A DNA stretch of 40,681 nt from a virus. Shown piece after piece: positions 38,029-40,681 of this stretch. The position numbers and the translations under genes were made by a program. Position 1 is the stretch's first letter; the number at the start of each line of letters is the position of its first letter. Location: positions 1 through 40,681 of IMG/VR virus record IMGVR_UViG_3300034104_000271, one strand, 5' to 3'. The notes beneath the pieces were generated by a model. That model had not been told where the DNA came from. It did not search any database and was given only the letters and a program-made list of their open reading frames with translations.

Positions 38029-38804
38029 TGGCACTGTTACTGCTACTTTCTCAAGGCGGTGGCAGTGCTCCTATAGGTGTAACAGGTACTTTAGCAGCTT
38101 CTGAAACAGGATCTGATGTATTTGCTTCTACCGGAACTATCAGAAGTAGCGGTACTTTAGCAGCCTCTGAAACAACTGCTGATAACTTAGCTTCTACAGG
38201 CTCAGTTAGAACTGTAGGTACTTTAGCGGCTTCTGAGACAGGTAGTGATACATTCACAGCTACCGTTGATAATGCAATTACTGGTTCCTTAGCTGTTTCA
38301 GAAGCAGGTAATGATGCTTACAGTGCTGCGGGTTCCGTAGTCACTTCTGGTTCTTTATCAGCCACTGAAGTAGGAAACGACACCCTTAGTGCTACAGGGT
38401 CAATAAGAACCACAGGTACTCTAGCAGTATCTGAAATAGGCAGTGATACCTTTACTAGTACTGGATTACTAAGTTATCAGGGAACATTAGCTACAACTGA
38501 AGGAAGCGATGTATTTGCTTCTACCGGCATCGTAGTTGTTGTTGGCTCTAAGGTAGCTAATGAATCGTTATCAGATTCTTTTGCAGCACTTGCTGAGATA
38601 TTAAGCACTGGAACTGGTGATTTAGCTGAAGTAGGTGCAGACGTTTTTGCTGCTACAGGAACAGTAGTTATTCCTGTCACAGGCTCTTTTGCTGCTACTG
38701 AATCAGGCGGAGGTGTTCCTTTCGGTGGCGTCTCTGCTGTCTTGAAGTACTGGAATGGTTCTTCATGGCAAGTTCTTTACAAAGACCCCACCATTTACAC
38801 TTAA
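38028..38804 (+). CDS. Virion protein with nine tandem 22-residue repeats
   Basis: A 258-aa protein. From residue 20 to 218 it consists of nine repeat units of consensus G(T/S)LAxSExGsDxFxaTGxxxxx, 21-24 residues each, with a tenth partial unit at 219. The regular Gly/Ser/Asp pattern suggests a beta-solenoid or stacked hairpins. The C-terminus (VSAVLKYWNGSSWQVLYKDP) is a short W-rich domain like those at the ends of phage fibres. The N-terminus is hydrophobic but short. Probably a surface appendage; repeat number may vary. Confidence 0.75.
   Translation: MALLLLLSQGGGSAPIGVTGTLAASETGSDVFASTGTIRSSGTLAASETTADNLASTGSVRTVGTLAASETGSDTFTATVDNAITGSLAVSEAGNDAYSAAGSVVTSGSLSATEVGNDTLSATGSIRTTGTLAVSEIGSDTFTSTGLLSYQGTLATTEGSDVFASTGIVVVVGSKVANESLSDSFAALAEILSTGTGDLAEVGADVFAATGTVVIPVTGSFAATESGGGVPFGGVSAVLKYWNGSSWQVLYKDPTIYT
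38085..38681 (+). repeat. 66-bp tandem coding repeats (22-aa units)
   Basis: Nine units beginning at codons 20, 42, 64, 86, 108, 130, 152, 173 and 195 of the gene. Units share GGTACTTTAGCAGC-type starts, most alike in the first three copies, which points to expansion by unequal exchange. Confidence 0.8.
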
Positions 38805-38813
38805 GGAACATCA

Positions 38814-39086
38814 ATGTCTGATCCCGTCTCACAAGATGACTTTCGTCGGTTAGAAACTAAAGTAGATAAACTTACTGATGCCATTCAAAGACTGATTCTT
38901 ATTGAAGAACGACAGTCTTCTCAGGGAGAACGAATTGGTAAATGTGAAACTAAGTTAGCAGTCCACGAAAGTACCTTAAGCAAAACCGAAAAGAAAGTTG
39001 ATCAGTGGATTAACCGAGGCATTGGTGTTTGGGTGTCTGCTGCTATTTTATTCAGTATTTTACAATTTGGTGCAAAATTTCTGTAA
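38814..39086 (+). CDS. Coiled-coil protein with C-terminal membrane anchor
   Basis: A 90-aa protein. Residues 5-65 form a charged coiled coil (RRLETKVDKLTDAIQRLI, ETKLAVHESTLSKTEKKVDQW), followed by one hydrophobic segment at 69-87. This pattern occurs in small phage membrane proteins found near structural or lysis genes; it could be a spanin-like or superinfection-related protein. No lipobox partner gene was found, so spanin is not asserted. Confidence 0.62.
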   Translation: MSDPVSQDDFRRLETKVDKLTDAIQRLILIEERQSSQGERIGKCETKLAVHESTLSKTEKKVDQWINRGIGVWVSAAILFSILQFGAKFL

Positions 39087-39092
39087 AACCTC

Positions 39093-39121
39093 TTGACAAC
39101 AAGAGCGTTTTGTGGTATGAT
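39093..39121 (+). promoter_or_regulatory. Internal rightward sigma70 promoter
   Basis: TTGACA (39093-39098), a 17-bp spacer and TATGAT (39116-39121), the same hexamers and spacing as the main rightward promoter. It would boost scaffold and capsid transcription, initiating near 39128. Confidence 0.88.
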
Positions 39122-39150
39122 GCAACACTGTTTAACAACAAGGTTTCCTT

Positions 39151-39393
39151 ATGGATAAAAGCCTAGAACGATATTACGAAGAAGCCTTTTCAATGTTTGT
39201 AACGCAAGGTTGGAAAGACCTTGTAGAAGACATGAAGGCTCTTCAATCTGAAGTTATTAAGATAGAGAACATCAAAGACGAGAAGGATCTCTGGTTCCGA
39301 AAAGGACAACTAGACATCTTAGACTTGATTGTCAATCGTAAACAGATGTGTGAAAAGGTATTTGAGGAACTTCAGAATGAGACAAATCTTTGA
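39151..39393 (+). CDS. 80-aa helical acidic protein
   Basis: First gene after the internal promoter. Sequence MDKSLERYYEEAFSMFVTQG...WFRKGQLDILDLIVNRKQMCEKVFEEL is fully helical and acidic. Similar small genes occur upstream of scaffold/capsid in other podoviruses, but their role is not known to me. Confidence 0.65.
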   Translation: MDKSLERYYEEAFSMFVTQGWKDLVEDMKALQSEVIKIENIKDEKDLWFRKGQLDILDLIVNRKQMCEKVFEELQNETNL

Positions 39394-39613
39394 ATTTGCA
39401 TGCTCTAACGGGCATCTAACAGAGAAACTTGTAGAGAGTGAAATTAGAGAGATTCAGTGCCCAAGGTGTGCTGAGCAATCTGTAAGGTTAATCTCTACGC
39501 CTAGAATCAACTTAGAAGGCTTTACCGGGGCTTTCCCTGGTGCTGCTGATAAGTGGATACGTACCCGTGCTGAAAAGTACAGACAAGCAGCCTCTGAGAA
39601 AGACTCAGACTAA
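39377..39613 (+). CDS. Zinc-ribbon (FmdB-like) small protein
   Basis: The start ATG 39377 is chosen because GAGG lies upstream and the Cys motif is close to the N-terminus. The 78-aa protein has EFACSNGHLTEKLV and IQCPRCAEQSVRLIS, giving C-x3-H and C-x2-C zinc ligands like FmdB-type ribbons, followed by a basic helical tail. FmdB-like proteins occur next to phage capsid genes; whether they regulate or take part in assembly is unknown. It overlaps the upstream gene by 17 bases. Confidence 0.72.
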   Translation: MRQIFEFACSNGHLTEKLVESEIREIQCPRCAEQSVRLISTPRINLEGFTGAFPGAADKWIRTRAEKYRQAASEKDSD

Positions 39614-39662
39614 GCTGACATTTTTATACTCCTAGAACCGCAAGGCAGGAGAAAGGTTAGGT

Positions 39663-40445
39663 ATGATTGTTGATGATGACGAACTGGGTAACGACAGTGA
39701 AATTTCTGCTGTCGAGGAACTTCAAGCTGCTCAGGCTGCAAAGCCAGAAGTCAGTGAACCACCGGTAAACATTCCTGATAAGTATCGGGGCAAAAGTGTT
39801 GAAGACATTGTACGTATGCACCAAGAGGCTGAAAAGCTCATTGGTAAGCAGGCACAAGAGGTTGGTGAAGTACGTCGATTAGCGGATGAACTGCTTAAAC
39901 AGCAACTCGCTCAAAAGCCACAAGCACAACCCAAAGAAGAACCAGAAGTTGAACTGGATTTCTTTGAAGATCCCAAACTGGCAGTTCAGAAGGCTGTAGC
40001 AAGTCACCCTGATGTCCTCGCTGCAAAGCAGGCAGCAGCACAAATGAAGCAGCTTCAGACGCAGGCAATGCTTGCTAAGAAGCACCCTGATTTTGCTGAT
40101 GTCGTGCGTGACGGTGATTTCGTTGAATGGGTGAAGGCTTCTCCGCTTCGATTGAATATGTTTGCTATGGCAGACAGTCAGTATGATTTTACTGCTGCTG
40201 ATGAACTTATCAGTACTTTTAAGCAGATCCGTGGTGTAAAGCAGACTCAGGTAACTGATAGTGCTAAGCAGACCCGAGATGCTCAGATGAAGACTGCAAT
40301 GGTCAACACGGCAGGTACAGGGGAAACTTCAAAGAAGGTTTATCGTCGTGCCGACCTTATCCGGCTACGTTTAGAAAATCCCGACCGATATGATGCCTTA
40401 TCTGACGAAATCATGAGGGCGTATTCAGAAGGTCGCGTGAAGTAA
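39663..40445 (+). CDS. Scaffolding/capsid assembly protein
   Basis: A 260-aa acidic, strongly helical protein immediately upstream of the capsid gene. Features include KYRGKSVEDIVRMHQEAEKLIGKQ, characteristic of podoviral scaffolds, a Gln/Pro/Glu linker (residues about 95-110), a middle domain (KKHPDFADVVRDGDFVEWVKASP) and a basic helical C-terminus (RRADLIRLRLENPDRYDAL) that would bind capsid protein. Expected to leave the head before DNA packaging. Confidence 0.85.
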   Translation: MIVDDDELGNDSEISAVEELQAAQAAKPEVSEPPVNIPDKYRGKSVEDIVRMHQEAEKLIGKQAQEVGEVRRLADELLKQQLAQKPQAQPKEEPEVELDFFEDPKLAVQKAVASHPDVLAAKQAAAQMKQLQTQAMLAKKHPDFADVVRDGDFVEWVKASPLRLNMFAMADSQYDFTAADELISTFKQIRGVKQTQVTDSAKQTRDAQMKTAMVNTAGTGETSKKVYRRADLIRLRLENPDRYDALSDEIMRAYSEGRVK

Positions 40446-40466
40446 ATTTAATCAAGGAGTATTAAA

Positions 40467-40548
40467 ATGGCTGTTTCCAATGGCGCTTACGGTAGTGCTA
40501 ACAACGTAACGACTACCACCGCTGCTTCGTTTATCCCAGAAGTTTGGT
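40467..40548 (+). CDS. Major capsid protein, exon 1 (complete, with start)
   Basis: ATG 40467 follows AAGGAG by seven bases. The exon encodes MAVSNGAYGSANNVTTTTAA followed by SFIPEVW and one base of the next codon, then the intron begins at 40549. Spliced to base 653 (circular map) it gives the complete 319-aa capsid protein. If unspliced, translation ends after residue 29 at a TAA (40554-40556). Confidence 0.9.
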
Positions 40549-40681
40549 TGTCGTAATGGCCAAATAAAAACCGTTTCTGAATAACTGGGAAGGGCGTAGA
40601 AAACCCTAATCAGAGGGAACACGAAATACCAAAGTCGCAATTCACTACAGGAGGTAGTATGAAGCGAGTAAGTTGGAAGTA
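40549..40681 (+). ncRNA. Group I intron, 5' part (second copy, cut by window end)
   Basis: Repeats bases 58-190, including IGS, P3 5' strand, the endonuclease ribosome site and its first codons. It differs at 40555 (A, against G at 64), in the loop of P1. Confidence 0.85.

Noticed and set aside
38814-39086. Inner-membrane spanin (Rz) with embedded Rz1
   Set aside because: Its membrane segment is C-terminal and no lipobox-bearing partner was found; the gene is far from the lysis cassette.

Overview
The window is one complete, circularly assembled genome of a lytic tailed phage with a short-tailed (podovirus-like) virion. Bases 40492-40681 repeat bases 1-190 with one mismatch, so the unit genome is about 40,491 bp and the window is cut inside the major capsid gene. 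Terminase, portal, capsid, adaptor, tail-nozzle, ejection and lysis genes are all present, together with a T7-like replication set: family A DNA polymerase, primase-helicase, 5' exonuclease and SSB. I see no integrase, repressor or phage RNA polymerase. The promoters I can find are host sigma70-like. A B12-dependent class II ribonucleotide reductase, ThyX and PhoH without an RNA polymerase recall the SIO1-like/cobavirus podoviruses (inference). Two GC-rich small genes at 25469-26085 resemble cargo genes common in phages of Burkholderiales, so a freshwater betaproteobacterial host is plausible but unproven.

Layout: a divergent, gene-free control region (31958-32881) separates two large transcription units. 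The rightward unit starts at a sigma70 promoter (32640-32668). It runs through terminase, portal, accessory virion genes, scaffold and capsid, crosses the window ends, and continues through tail, ejection, holin and lysozyme genes to about 16615. The leftward unit starts at 32009-32036. It runs through small early genes, a GP88-like gene, an HNH endonuclease, primase-helicase, DNA polymerase, a tRNA-Leu, SSB, exonuclease, ThyX, NrdJ and PhoH to 16686. The two units converge on one strong bidirectional terminator (16627-16675).

Most notable: (1) the major capsid gene is interrupted by a 595-nt group I intron encoding a LAGLIDADG endonuclease. P1, P3, P7, P8, P9 and the terminal G can be drawn, and splicing restores a 319-aa capsid protein. 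(2) The control region holds a perfect match to the bacterial chromosomal parS consensus, although no ParB gene is encoded. (3) Two intergenic hairpins in the leftward operon share flanking sequence and carry compensatory base changes, suggesting a conserved RNA element. (4) A zinc-ribbon gene directly downstream of the HNH endonuclease has ATT where a start codon is expected. (5) The control region is dense with exact direct and inverted repeats, a candidate origin or operator array.
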